The translations under genes and the position numbers were made by a program. The notes beneath the pieces were generated by a model, which saw only the letters and a program-made list of their open reading frames with translations, was not told where the DNA came from and ran no database searches. A stretch of 7,472 bases of DNA from Candidatus Poribacteria bacterium (GTDB taxonomy: Bacteria; Poribacteria; WGA-4E; WGA-3G). The DNA lies in the NCBI GenBank assembly GCA_028818995.1, contig JAPPMR010000266.1, positions 1 through 7,472 of the forward strand. Reading direction: 5' to 3'. Positions within the stretch are counted from its first letter, which is position 1, and each line of letters opens with the position of its first letter. Below, in pieces: positions 1 through 7,472 of this stretch.

Positions 1-30
1 ATTCTGTTCCGGTTTACAAGAGAACAACAG

Positions 31-168
31 ATGTCATTAAAAACTAAAATTATACTTAGTGTAGGTTTGTTAGCAGGCATAGGTTTTGTAATGGTGTATG
101 TGATCTATTATCTTCACAAACGTATTTTGGAGGAAGTTATTGCAATTCGTGAGCATATTGAAAAGTAG
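31..168 (+). CDS. Small single-pass membrane protein (hypothetical; may be the 3' end of a longer gene)
   Basis: A 45-codon reading frame opens with ATG and closes with TAG. The product starts MSLKTKI, continues with a hydrophobic stretch at about residues 7-27 (IILSVGLLAGIGFVMVYVIYY), and ends in a charged, probably helical tail (HKRILEEVIAIREHIEK). That pattern suggests one membrane helix with a short soluble C-terminus. The same frame is open back to base 1 (ILFRFTREQQ before the Met), so the true gene may begin outside the window. Only a weak purine-rich stretch (AAGAGA, about 9 bases away) precedes the ATG. The lipoprotein gene starts 49 bases downstream on the same strand, so the two may be co-transcribed. 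No family is recognised and no function is proposed. Confidence 0.45.
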   Translation: MSLKTKIILSVGLLAGIGFVMVYVIYYLHKRILEEVIAIREHIEK

Positions 169-217
169 ATATGTTTGTATAAGCACAACACACATTGCAT
201 TTACAAGAAAGTAAACC

Positions 218-859
218 GTGAAAAAATCCTTTAAAATTTTCGTTTTAGTAATATATAGTTCCTTTGCGGTTTATATGATTGGCTGCGAGGAAAATGAAAA
301 ATATACAGATCCTGGGCCATCATTTCCCTATGCTACACCCGCTGGTGGGGATCTTGCAGCAAACGGCACTATCACCCTTGTATTTGATAACGACCCAGGA
401 AACGTACTAGTTAGTGTTGGAACAGTTAGTGGGACTGGTAAGACGCGTAAAATCTCGGCACCCGCTGATGGTTTCGCAATGGGTGCTCTTGCCCTTTCTG
501 TTACTTGGGAAAATGGCGGTGCACATGGGTATATGCTTTACTATACCGTCGTTGCCGCAGATGAAACCGCACCGGAAGTTATCGCCAGCAGTCCTGAGGA
601 TGGTGATGAAGGCGTTGACCTCGCGGACGTATTTGAAGATGGCATAGAGGTTACGTTCAGCGAACCTGTCACAGGCAACCTCATGCTAATGGATGGTGAT
701 GATGTCGGTTGGACATCCCAGACTGATGGCAATAGAATCACCCTTATAGGAAATGCTGGTCAAGAACTCAGCAACGAAACCGAATATCAGGTTGCGGGTA
801 CAGTCAAAGACCTTGCTGGTAACGAAGCTGAAGTTAGTATCACCTTTATCACTAAATGA
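218..859 (+). CDS. Secreted lipoprotein with Ig-like (Big_5/SbsA-type) domain
   Basis: This 213-residue protein starts at GTG. A purine-rich AAGAAAG lies upstream, and an N-terminus of MKKSFKIF followed by a hydrophobic core fits a signal peptide. The peptide ends in a lipobox-like MIGC, so Cys23 is the likely lipidated residue and the protein should be membrane-anchored outside the cytoplasm. Residues 40-113 look like one beta-rich, Ig-like segment (PAGGDLAANGTITLVFDN...). Residues 115-213 match the bacterial Ig-like Big_5 pattern: DETAPEV, then SPEDGDEGVDL, IEVTFSEPV, YQVAGTVKDLAGNEA and a closing beta strand. Such domains usually act as structural or adhesive modules on the surface; no catalytic motif is visible. 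Met at the -3 lipobox position is less common than Leu, so lipidation is likely but not certain. The true function is unknown. Confidence 0.8.
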   Translation: MKKSFKIFVLVIYSSFAVYMIGCEENEKYTDPGPSFPYATPAGGDLAANGTITLVFDNDPGNVLVSVGTVSGTGKTRKISAPADGFAMGALALSVTWENGGAHGYMLYYTVVAADETAPEVIASSPEDGDEGVDLADVFEDGIEVTFSEPVTGNLMLMDGDDVGWTSQTDGNRITLIGNAGQELSNETEYQVAGTVKDLAGNEAEVSITFITK

Positions 860-979
860 AAAATTGATAGAAATACTCTTGATGTCTTTGACAAATTTAA
901 GAAGATTTAATTTCAGAAAACCGAAAAATTTGGAAATGGCGAACCCCCAGTGACACCGGACACACAAAATATTGAATAA

Positions 980-1970
<991 letters not shown>

Positions 1971-1997
1971 AGAATTTGATTATAGTAAACCCATCTG

Positions 1998-2022
1998 TAG
2001 GCGCGGTTTGAAACCGCGCCTA
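1998..2022. repeat. Perfect palindrome, 12-bp stem, in the convergent intergenic gap
   Basis: TAGGCGCGGTTT and AAACCGCGCCTA flank a single central G, giving a perfect 12-bp inverted repeat in otherwise AT-rich DNA. It sits 28 bases after the mdh stop and about 105 bases from the end of the convergent GIY-YIG gene. No run of T follows on either strand, so it is not a classical intrinsic terminator. Its GC content and isolation fit a dispersed REP/MITE-like palindrome. No second copy occurs in this window. Confidence 0.7.
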
Positions 2023-2128
2023 TTGAGGAGATCAAGTTAATTTGGTATAACAACGAGAAAAGGCACGGTCAACCACTCTGAATCTATCTCTTAATTATAG
2101 TTGCTACTTAGTGTTGCACTACTTTTAT

Positions 2129-3070
2129 TTAGATCAATATTTCTTTTGGGCGGCTTATAGCAACTATCTGATTCTTTAACTCCCTCTTTTGCTTCTCAAG
2201 TTCTCCTACTTCGTTCTTTAACTTATCTTCCTTTGTTCTAAGGCGTCCTGTTTCCCTCCTTAACCTATCTTCCTCTGTTCTAAGGCGTCCTGTCTTAATT
2301 TCTAGCCAAGTATTTTTTTGATGTAAAGAATCTTCCCTCGCCAATAATGCTTGTTTTGCTTTCTCTGCTTCCTCACATCCTTCAATAAGTTTTGTTTTTC
2401 GGGATTCAAGCAACGGTATTTCACCTCTTAGTGATTCTGCTTCACTTCTTTGCACCTCGATCTGTTGATGTCTCTTAGTTATTTCTGCATCAAGCCGTGC
2501 CACCTCACTTTCCAGACTTTCCAGCGATTCAATTTTTCGACGCGTAGAGCGTACCCTCGTCAATAGTTCTTTTTCTGCTTTTCCTGCTTCACTTCTTAGC
2601 ACCTCGATCTGTTGATGTGCCTTAGTTATTTCTGCTTCAAGTCGTGTTACCTCACTTTCCATGAAGTCAGTTTTTTGACGCGCATCGCGTCCCTTCGCCA
2701 ATAATGCCTGTTCTGCTTTCTCTGCTTTCTCAATTCCTTCAATAAGTTTTGTTTTACGCGATTCAAGCGACGATATTTCAATATCTAAATAGCTTAAGTG
2801 TAATTGTTTAAGCTCCATAATCGCATCATCAACCGGACACTTAAAGAATTCTTTATTTGGAGATACACGGCAATAAGCGAGTTTAAAATGTATATCCTTT
2901 TCAAGTTTTATATACCACTCACAATATAGGGCATAAGCAACCTCAAATTGGTACGGAGCGGCAGTTTCTCGTGAGAGTTGTTTCGCTCGGGCCTCGGCGA
3001 GACCGCCTGTCTGGCCAATTTTTACTAAGCCTTGATTTCCTTCATTCGTAAGAATATAGACACATCCCAT
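2129..3070 (-). CDS. GIY-YIG-type (T5orf172/MUG113-like) domain protein with long repetitive coiled coil
   Basis: This protein has 313 residues. A strong AAGGAG lies six bases before the ATG. Residues 1-90 resemble the T5orf172/MUG113 branch of the GIY-YIG nuclease superfamily: VYIL (Tyr5) and VKIG (17-19) stand for the GIY and YIG strands, followed by Arg28, an AKQLS helix, His61 and EFF (Glu74). These are the expected positions for Tyr, Arg and the metal-binding Glu, so nuclease activity is possible but unproven. Residues 95-305 form an almost unbroken coiled coil rich in Glu, Lys, Arg and Leu, with near-identical internal repeats: LESRKTKLIEG at 102 and 221-222, AEITK-HQQIEV at 146 and 195, and GRLRT-ED at 261 and 275. 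It lies 223 bases behind the last nuclease-like paralogue on the same strand. The coil suggests self-association or a rod-like scaffold. No specific system is recognised. Confidence 0.75.
   Translation of the reverse strand: MGCVYILTNEGNQGLVKIGQTGGLAEARAKQLSRETAAPYQFEVAYALYCEWYIKLEKDIHFKLAYCRVSPNKEFFKCPVDDAIMELKQLHLSYLDIEISSLESRKTKLIEGIEKAEKAEQALLAKGRDARQKTDFMESEVTRLEAEITKAHQQIEVLRSEAGKAEKELLTRVRSTRRKIESLESLESEVARLDAEITKRHQQIEVQRSEAESLRGEIPLLESRKTKLIEGCEEAEKAKQALLAREDSLHQKNTWLEIKTGRLRTEEDRLRRETGRLRTKEDKLKNEVGELEKQKRELKNQIVAISRPKEILI
2222..2293 (-). repeat. 42-bp tandem repeat inside the coiled-coil gene (two copies)
   Basis: The segments 2222-2251 and 2264-2293 are nearly identical over 30 bases and start 42 bases apart, which is exactly 14 codons. 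They encode GRLRTEEDRL and GRLRTKEDKL near residues 261-284. A 14-residue step is two heptads, so each added unit keeps the coiled-coil register. Confidence 0.85.
2336..2767 (-). repeat. Paired intragenic repeats in the coiled-coil gene, nested order A-B-B'-A'
   Basis: Unit A (2693-2767, LESRKTKLIEGIEKAEKAE...) recurs as A' (2336-2410, LESRKTKLIEGCEEAEKAK...). Unit B (2585-2659, ESEVTRLEAEITKAHQQIEV) recurs as B' (2438-2512, ESEVARLDAEITKRHQQIEV). The copies are clearly similar at DNA level as well, so they look like recent internal duplications and not just coiled-coil convergence. All units run in the same orientation along the gene. Confidence 0.8.
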
Positions 3071-3221
3071 GTTTTACTCCTTAATAATTCTTTTAATTTA
3101 AAAAGGTAATCTGATCGTTCCTAAGTTTTTCTTGCTAATACCTTGTTATGAGCAGTAGCGACTTAGGTTTACATTTCAAACACCGTTATTGCATATATCA
3201 AAGAGATTTTTTGTGTTAATG

Positions 3222-3275
3222 TCAAAACTCCATATCAACAGTATCGTATTCAGTATCAATTACTTGTCCACAGAA
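3222..3275 (-). pseudogene. Decayed copy of a dnaK 3' end behind paralogue C
   Basis: Read on the minus strand, this 18-codon stretch gives FCGQVIDTEYDTVDMEF and a TGA stop. It aligns with the DnaK C-terminus ([15 protein letters not shown]) and more closely with the other orphan tail at 4667-4735 ([16 protein letters not shown]). The DNA is visibly related over the TCAA...TATTCAG-ATCAAT core but more diverged than the other copy. It is in frame with the stop codon of the preceding gene, 18 bases beyond it. It has no start codon of its own and is most likely the relic of a tandem duplication. Confidence 0.55.
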
Positions 3276-3293
3276 ACGCGGATCAAGGCAATA

Positions 3294-3899
3294 TCACGCC
3301 TTTTGTGTTACCATACTGGAGAGGATTCCGAGAATTCTGTCACACCGCTCAATTGTATAAGTTGACATATCAATATGCAAACATTTTCCCTCCAATTTGA
3401 GGAACAGCCAATCTATTCCTGTCGTGGAAGCCCCATAAACGCATGAGATATCATTTCCTCTTTCTGCGTTAAAGCGTTGAGCAGCGAGCATCTCGGCGAC
3501 ACACTGACCCATACCAAGTTTCAGGTCATCCTTTTTCGCTTCAACAAGAACGATGACAGGTGCCTGTAACAAATGCTGCACTGGCGACAAGCTTACTAAA
3601 AAATCGCACACCCCGGTTAATCCACTTTCCTCGTCAACACTGAACTCAATACCAGAGAAAAAGCTGATGCGGTGCTCGAATTGCTCTCGGAGTTCGAACA
3701 GGATATCAGCAACAATCAGTTCTGATTTCGCCTTTTCAGTACCTATGGCGATGGCTAACTGCACCTTTTTGGTTAACACTTCTGTGAGATAGCTACTTGG
3801 AACTATTGTTTCTATTTCAGCAAAAAGTGCCGCGGATTCAACGATTTCTAATTGAAACGTCGTTACCACTGTTTCCAGCGTCCAATTGCTATAAGCCAT
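3294..3899 (-). CDS. PD-(D/E)XK nuclease-like protein, paralogue C
   Basis: This 201-residue protein is the most diverged of three tandem copies, roughly 70% identical to the others by eye. The frame is open further upstream to an ATG at 4013, but the start at 3899 is chosen for three reasons: AGGAGG lies seven bases before it, it gives the same MAYS start as the paralogues, and it gives exactly their length. The upstream extension overlaps the stop of copy B and shows no conservation. Key residues match the restriction-endonuclease-like fold: Glu60 (SELIVAD), Asp99 (GVCDF), Glu120-x-Lys122 (LVEAK) and Gln132 (GQC). The C-terminal half (GASTTG-WLFLKLEGKCL, ERCDRILGIL) is a conserved hallmark of this small family, which I recall from cyanobacteria and uncultured phyla without an assigned function. 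The substrate is unknown. Confidence 0.8.
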   Translation of the reverse strand: MAYSNWTLETVVTTFQLEIVESAALFAEIETIVPSSYLTEVLTKKVQLAIAIGTEKAKSELIVADILFELREQFEHRISFFSGIEFSVDEESGLTGVCDFLVSLSPVQHLLQAPVIVLVEAKKDDLKLGMGQCVAEMLAAQRFNAERGNDISCVYGASTTGIDWLFLKLEGKCLHIDMSTYTIERCDRILGILSSMVTQKA

Positions 3900-4009
3900 A
3901 TCTGTTCCTCCTGAAAACTGTGAAAATGTGCCCCGTTTCATCTTCTCATTTGTCTCAACACCCTTGCTATCCGCAAGTTTAGCAGTTCCCTTGCCAATCC
4001 TGTCTATGG

Positions 4010-4615
4010 TCACGCCTTTTGTGCCACCATACTGGAGAGGATACCGAGGATTCTGTCACACCGCGCGATTTGGTAGGTTGCCATATCAAGTTGCAAGCAC
4101 TTTCCTTGCAACTTGAGGAATAACCATTCAACCCCTGTTGTGCTCGCACCATAAACGGTAGAGATGTCATTTCCTTTCTCAGCATTAAATCGTTGGGCAG
4201 CGATCATCTCAGCGATACACTGTCCAAGTCCGAGTTTCAAGTCAAGATTTTTCGCTTCAACAAGGATAACTATAGGTGCTTCCAAGTAAAATTGGTTTGG
4301 TGATAAACTTACTAAAAAATCACATACCCCTGTTAAACCCGATTCTACATCTACATTGAAGTCAATACCAGAGAAGAAACTTATGCGGCGATCGAAATGT
4401 TCAAGGAGTTCAACGATCACATCTGCGACAATCAGTTCCGACCGCGCTTTCTCGGTGCCGATAGCGGTAGCTAAAGCAGCTTTTTTTGCTAATGCAGTCG
4501 TCAGATGGTCACTTGGAGGAACCGATTCAACTTCTGAAAAAAGCCCTATAGTGTCAATCTTTTCAAGTTGGAACATTGGCACTACAGATTCTAAGGTAAA
4601 CTCACTATAAGCCAT
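4010..4615 (-). CDS. PD-(D/E)XK nuclease-like protein, paralogue B
   Basis: This 201-residue middle copy is about 80% identical to copy A by eye, with 40 differences and no gaps. Its ATG follows GGGAG at a nine-base spacing. The catalytic-type residues of the family are all present: Glu60, Asp99, Glu120-Ala-Lys122 in LVEAK, and Gln132. The differences from A are very uneven. Residues 10-47 hold 20 of the 40, residues 48-100 hold 9, and residues 101-201 only 11. The core and C-terminus are therefore under stronger constraint, or were homogenised by gene conversion. It lies between tail relic 1 and copy C, 110 bases from the C start. A nuclease-like fold is inferred from motifs; activity and substrate are unknown. 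Confidence 0.8.
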   Translation of the reverse strand: MAYSEFTLESVVPMFQLEKIDTIGLFSEVESVPPSDHLTTALAKKAALATAIGTEKARSELIVADVIVELLEHFDRRISFFSGIDFNVDVESGLTGVCDFLVSLSPNQFYLEAPIVILVEAKNLDLKLGLGQCIAEMIAAQRFNAEKGNDISTVYGASTTGVEWLFLKLQGKCLQLDMATYQIARCDRILGILSSMVAQKA

Positions 4616-4666
4616 TGATAAAATCTCCCGTGTAGCACCAGGGAAGTTGTAATTCAGAGGTATCGC

Positions 4667-4735
4667 CTAACTTTCATCTTTCTTTTCATCTTCGTCAACG
4701 ACTTCATATTCAGCATCAATCACATCGCCACCGTA
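4667..4735 (-). pseudogene. Orphan copy of a dnaK 3' end behind paralogue A
   Basis: On the minus strand this reads [22 protein letters not shown] and stops at TAG. It matches the end of the DnaK encoded upstream ([20 protein letters not shown]), including 29 identical bases at 4686-4714 versus 5429-5457. It is not in frame with gene A, which ends 26 bases before it, and has no start codon of its own. The GG and KKDES variants differ from the local dnaK, so the copy is either older than it looks or derived from another dnaK allele or paralogue. It is the clearest scar of the segmental duplication. Confidence 0.75.
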
Positions 4736-4761
4736 ATTTGGGTGACACAGTCAAGACCCTA

Positions 4762-5367
4762 TCACGCATCTTGTGATACCATGCCTGTCAGTATACCGAG
4801 GATTCTGTCACATCGCTCAATCGTATAGGTTGCCATATCAAGTTGCAGGCACTTTCCTTCTAACTTGAGGAATAACCACTCAACTCCTGTTGTGCTTGCG
4901 CCATAAACTGTAGAGATGTCATTTCCTTTTTCAGCATTAAAACGTTGTGCGGCAAGCATCTCTGCAACACACTGCCCAAGTCCAAGCTTCAAGTCGAGAT
5001 TTTTTGCTTCAACAAGGATAATGATAGGTGCTTCTAAATAAAATTGTTCAGGCGATAGACTCACTAAAAAATCACACACGCCAGTCAAACCTTTTTCAGC
5101 GTCAACATTGAATTCAATCCCAGAAAACAGACTAATGCTATGATCAAAGTGTTGAAGAAGGTCAACGAGTACATCAGCAACAATTAGTTCCGATCGCGCT
5201 TTCTCGGTGCCGATGGCGGTAGCTAATGATGCCTTTCTCGCTAACCCCATCGTAAGATAAGCGCTTGGAGCCACTGGTTCTATTTCAGAGAAGAGTCCGA
5301 AAGACCGAACCGTATCAAGTTGAAACGTTTTCTGTGCGGTTTCTAAGGTAAACTCACTATAAGCCAT
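4762..5367 (-). CDS. PD-(D/E)XK nuclease-like protein, paralogue A
   Basis: This 201-residue protein is encoded 42 bases behind dnaK, so it is probably transcribed with it. The ATG follows a GAGGTG at about five bases. Motifs in order are: an N-terminal variable region (residues 10-47); TEKARSELIVAD, with Glu60 as the likely motif I residue; the LFSGIEFNVD strand; Asp99 in GVCDFLVS; Glu120-Ala-Lys122 in ILVEAK; and Gln132 in GLGQC. Next come AEMLAAQRFN, GASTTGVEWLFLKLEG and ERCDRILGIL. The spacing of Asp, E-x-K and Gln is typical of PD-(D/E)XK enzymes. There is no DNA-recognition domain, methylase or helicase partner nearby, so a restriction role cannot be claimed. No signal peptide or membrane helix is seen, so it is expected to be cytoplasmic. 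Confidence 0.82.
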   Translation of the reverse strand: MAYSEFTLETAQKTFQLDTVRSFGLFSEIEPVAPSAYLTMGLARKASLATAIGTEKARSELIVADVLVDLLQHFDHSISLFSGIEFNVDAEKGLTGVCDFLVSLSPEQFYLEAPIIILVEAKNLDLKLGLGQCVAEMLAAQRFNAEKGNDISTVYGASTTGVEWLFLKLEGKCLQLDMATYTIERCDRILGILTGMVSQDA

Positions 5368-5409
5368 AATAACACCTCTTGGATAGAAGCAGGCGGTTAG
5401 TGGGACTGC

Positions 5410-7332
5410 CTACTCCTTGTCCTTATTCTCATCTTCGTCAACGACTTCATATTCAGCGTCAACCACATCCTCAGGTGGAACCTCTTCAGAAGGAGCGTCT
5501 TCTGGGGCAGCCCCCGGATCAGCATCCGCGGCCTGTTGATAGAGTTGTGCTGAAGCCTCATGCCATATCTGCATCAGGTCATCAGTGGCAGATTTAATCT
5601 CAGCATTGTTGTTCGCTTCCAATGCCTGCTTGACGCGTTCAACACCAGCGTTAACCTTTTCCTTAGTCGCATCGTCCACCTTGTCCCCGAATTCCTTTAA
5701 GTTCTTCTCAGTTTCATAGACCAAAGAATCGGCGCGGTTACGAGTTTCCACTTCTTCCCGCTTCTGTTTATCCTCTTCAGCGTGTGCTTCGGCATCTTTC
5801 ATCATCTGTTCGATTTCCGCATCGCTAAGTCCGGAAGAAGCAGTGATTGTAATCTTCTGTTCCTTGCCCGTTGCTGTATCCTTGGCAGATACGTTGAGAA
5901 TACCGTTCGCATCAATATCAAATGTGACCTCAATTTGCGGAACGCCTCTGGGAGCTGGTGGAATATCGCCCAGTCGGAATCTGCCAATTGTTTTGTTGTA
6001 AACTGCCTGTTCCCGTTCACCTTGAAGGACATGCACATCAACAGCAGTTTGATTATCTTCTGCAGTTGTGAATTTTTCAGATTTCTTCGTTGGAATCGTG
6101 GTATTCTTTTCAATTAATCGCGTAAACATACCACCAAGTGTTTCAATACCGAGTGAAAGTGGGGTCACATCAAGCAATAAAATGTCTTTGACTTCTTCAT
6201 CACCAGCAAGTACGCCACCCTGAATTGCTGCACCAACAGCAACAACTTCGTCTGGGTTGACCCCTTTGTGTGGTTCTTTTCCGAAGAGATCTTGGACTGC
6301 CTCCTGTACTTTTGGCATCCGTGTCTGTCCGCCGACGAGTATAACTTCGTCAATTTCAGAAGGTTGTATTTCGGCATCGGAGAGTGCTTGTCGACACGGT
6401 TCAAGGGAACGTTGTACCAAATCATCCGTAATTTGTTCCAGTTTTGCGCGGGTGAGCGTTAAGTTGAGGTGCTTGGGACCGCTTGCATCACTTGTAATAA
6501 AGGGTAGATTAATATCTGTCTGTTGTGTACTGGAAAGTTCACACTTTGCCGTTTCTGCTGCCTCTTTAAGGCGTTGCAGTGCCATCTGGTCGCTACGCAG
6601 GTCAATACCTTGGCTACTGAGAAATTCCTGTGCCATCCAATCAATAACCGATTGGTCAAAATCATCTCCACCGAGGCGCGTATCGCCATTTGTGCTTTTC
6701 ACTTCAAAAACGCCATCCCCGATTTCCAGAATAGAGATGTCAAACGTACCACCACCAAGGTCGTAGACAGCAATTTTCTTGTCACCTTCATTTTGTAATC
6801 CATAGGCGAGTGAAGCAGCGGTCGGTTCATTGATAATCCGCTGAACTTCTAAACCTGCGATTTTACCCGCATCTGCTGTCGATTGGCGTTGCGAATCGTT
6901 GAAGTAAGCAGGTACAGTGACGACCGCTTGTGTGACTTCTTCCCCAAGGTATGCCTCAGCGGTTTCCTTCATTTTTCGCAGAACCATCGCGGATATTTCG
7001 GGTGCCGAGTACTCTTTGCCATCAATGTTTACAACAACATCACCATCTTTGTCGCTTTTTAATTCATAAGGCACGCGAGATGTATCGTCTCCAAGTTCGT
7101 TATATTTTCGTCCCATGAACCGTTTAATAGAAAAAATTGTATTTTCAGGATTTGTGATGGCTTGTCTTTTGGCTACTTGCCCAACGGGACGCTCCCCTTC
7201 TTTGGTGAAACCGACAACTGAAGGAGTCGTCCGATTTCCCTCGGTATTTTCAATTACCTTTGCTTCGCCGCTCTCTAAAACAGCTACGCAAGAATTTGTT
7301 GTTCCTAAATCAATTCCAATTACTTTACCCAT
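5410..7332 (-). CDS. dnaK: Molecular chaperone DnaK (Hsp70)
   Basis: This is a complete 640-residue Hsp70, which uses ATP hydrolysis to bind and release unfolded peptide segments in the cytoplasm, normally with DnaJ and GrpE. All three family signatures are intact: IDLGTTNS (residues 7-14), the [12 protein letters not shown] phosphate loop (189-200) and [12 protein letters not shown] (331-342). [11 protein letters not shown] (142-152) is also present. The interdomain linker [19 protein letters not shown] (383-401) leads into the substrate-binding domain and helical lid, and the tail ends [17 protein letters not shown], acidic as usual. The ATG at 7332 has GGAG seven bases before it and gives the standard [10 protein letters not shown] start. 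Neither grpE nor dnaJ is adjacent; a nuclease-like gene follows instead after 42 bases. No CIRCE element is seen upstream. Confidence 0.98.
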   Translation of the reverse strand: MGKVIGIDLGTTNSCVAVLESGEAKVIENTEGNRTTPSVVGFTKEGERPVGQVAKRQAITNPENTIFSIKRFMGRKYNELGDDTSRVPYELKSDKDGDVVVNIDGKEYSAPEISAMVLRKMKETAEAYLGEEVTQAVVTVPAYFNDSQRQSTADAGKIAGLEVQRIINEPTAASLAYGLQNEGDKKIAVYDLGGGTFDISILEIGDGVFEVKSTNGDTRLGGDDFDQSVIDWMAQEFLSSQGIDLRSDQMALQRLKEAAETAKCELSSTQQTDINLPFITSDASGPKHLNLTLTRAKLEQITDDLVQRSLEPCRQALSDAEIQPSEIDEVILVGGQTRMPKVQEAVQDLFGKEPHKGVNPDEVVAVGAAIQGGVLAGDEEVKDILLLDVTPLSLGIETLGGMFTRLIEKNTTIPTKKSEKFTTAEDNQTAVDVHVLQGEREQAVYNKTIGRFRLGDIPPAPRGVPQIEVTFDIDANGILNVSAKDTATGKEQKITITASSGLSDAEIEQMMKDAEAHAEEDKQKREEVETRNRADSLVYETEKNLKEFGDKVDDATKEKVNAGVERVKQALEANNNAEIKSATDDLMQIWHEASAQLYQQAADADPGAAPEDAPSEEVPPEDVVDAEYEVVDEDENKDKE

Positions 7333-7361
7333 TTTTAATCTCCAATAGAATAAATTGTATT

Positions 7362-7389
7362 ATTTTATATAGTGCAATATCTGTGCCAA
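7362..7389 (-). promoter_or_regulatory. Putative dnaK promoter: sigma-54-like -24/-12 element overlapping a sigma-70-like promoter
   Basis: On the minus strand, TTGGCACAGATATTGCA (7389-7373) fits the sigma-54 consensus YTGGCACGrNNNTTGCW with one mismatch and the required GG/GC spacing. It predicts a start near 7362 and a 30-base leader. The same DNA also reads as sigma-70-type TTGGCA, a 16-base gap, then TAAAAT (7367-7362), with five of six consensus bases in each box. The location is right for either. Which sigma factor is used cannot be told from sequence alone. Confidence 0.5.
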
Positions 7390-7472
7390 CATTGACCTAT
7401 TAAATTATAGTTAAATCTGAAATATCTCTATACAATAACTTGTGGACAAAGATGCCATAAACACATTCGGCA

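Larger units (their letters stand above)
3222..5457 (-). repeat. Tandem array of duplicated units: dnaK tail plus nuclease-like gene
   Basis: The order on the minus strand is: true dnaK 3' end, gene A, orphan dnaK tail 1, gene B, gene C, orphan dnaK tail 2. Bases 5429-5457 in dnaK and 4686-4714 in tail 1 are identical over 29 bases, and similarity continues for about 15 bases with two mismatches. After their stops, both dnaK and tail 1 begin TAGGC and lead to a MAYS start. This fits duplication of a unit spanning the dnaK 3' end, the gap and the gene. The B-C junction lacks a tail, so it arose separately or was edited later. Confidence 0.65.

Noticed and set aside
2109..2128. Possible intrinsic terminator after mdh (TAGTG-ttg-CACTA followed by CTTTTATTT)
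   Set aside because: The stem is only five base pairs and AT-rich, and the T run is broken. It is too weak to call with confidence.
2222..2767. CRISPR-like array
   Set aside because: The repeats are in frame, encode coiled-coil heptads, differ in spacing and are not separated by unrelated spacers.
3900..4013. N-terminal extension of paralogue C starting at 4013
   Set aside because: The extra 38 residues resemble neither paralogue, overlap the end of gene B, and lie before a strong AGGAGG that serves the start at 3899.
5782..6766. Several open frames on the plus strand and in other minus frames inside dnaK
   Set aside because: They are shadows of the strongly conserved dnaK coding frame and have no recognisable domains.
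7390..7472. CIRCE operator or DnaA box (TGTCCACAA) upstream of dnaK
   Set aside because: There is no GAGTGC inverted repeat with a nine-base gap. The single TGTCCACAA only loosely resembles a DnaA box and has no partners nearby.

Overview
The window reads as a stretch of bacterial chromosome. Gene style suggests an environmental, uncultured lineage: a lipoprotein with Ig-like folds, an LDH-type malate dehydrogenase, a cyanobacterial-type PD-(D/E)XK family in several copies, and a GC-rich palindrome built on GGCGCGGTTT/AAACCGCGCC. My best guess is Candidatus Poribacteria or a similar marine or sponge-associated group. This rests on remembered family resemblance, not on a search.

Plus strand, 1-1970: a short single-pass membrane protein (31-168, possibly the end of a longer gene), a secreted lipoprotein with two Ig-like segments (218-859), and a malate dehydrogenase gene (1022-1970) that is broken twice. 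It has a homopolymer-rich, fold-back insertion with a net frameshift near 1485-1547, and an in-frame amber codon at 1815-1817 where a conserved tyrosine is expected. A perfect 12-bp-stem palindrome (1998-2022) lies in the convergent gap that follows.

Minus strand, 7472-2129: everything is read leftwards. dnaK (7332-5410) is complete, and its upstream region carries an excellent sigma-54-like -24/-12 element overlapping a good sigma-70-like promoter. The usual dnaJ does not follow. Instead there are three tandem paralogues of a 201-residue PD-(D/E)XK nuclease-like protein (5367-4762, 4615-4010, 3899-3294), then a protein with an N-terminal GIY-YIG-type (T5orf172/MUG113-like) domain and a long, internally repeated coiled coil (3070-2129).

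The main discovery is how the array seems to have formed. Behind the first paralogue lies a second, orphan copy of the dnaK 3' end, with 29 identical bases and its own stop codon. Behind the third lies a more decayed copy that still reads VIDTEYDTVD. This suggests that a unit made of the dnaK tail plus the nuclease-like gene was duplicated in tandem. The dnaK/nuclease-like/GIY-YIG run is colinear and could be co-transcribed from the dnaK promoter. A joint function, for example in stress response or defence, is only an inference.
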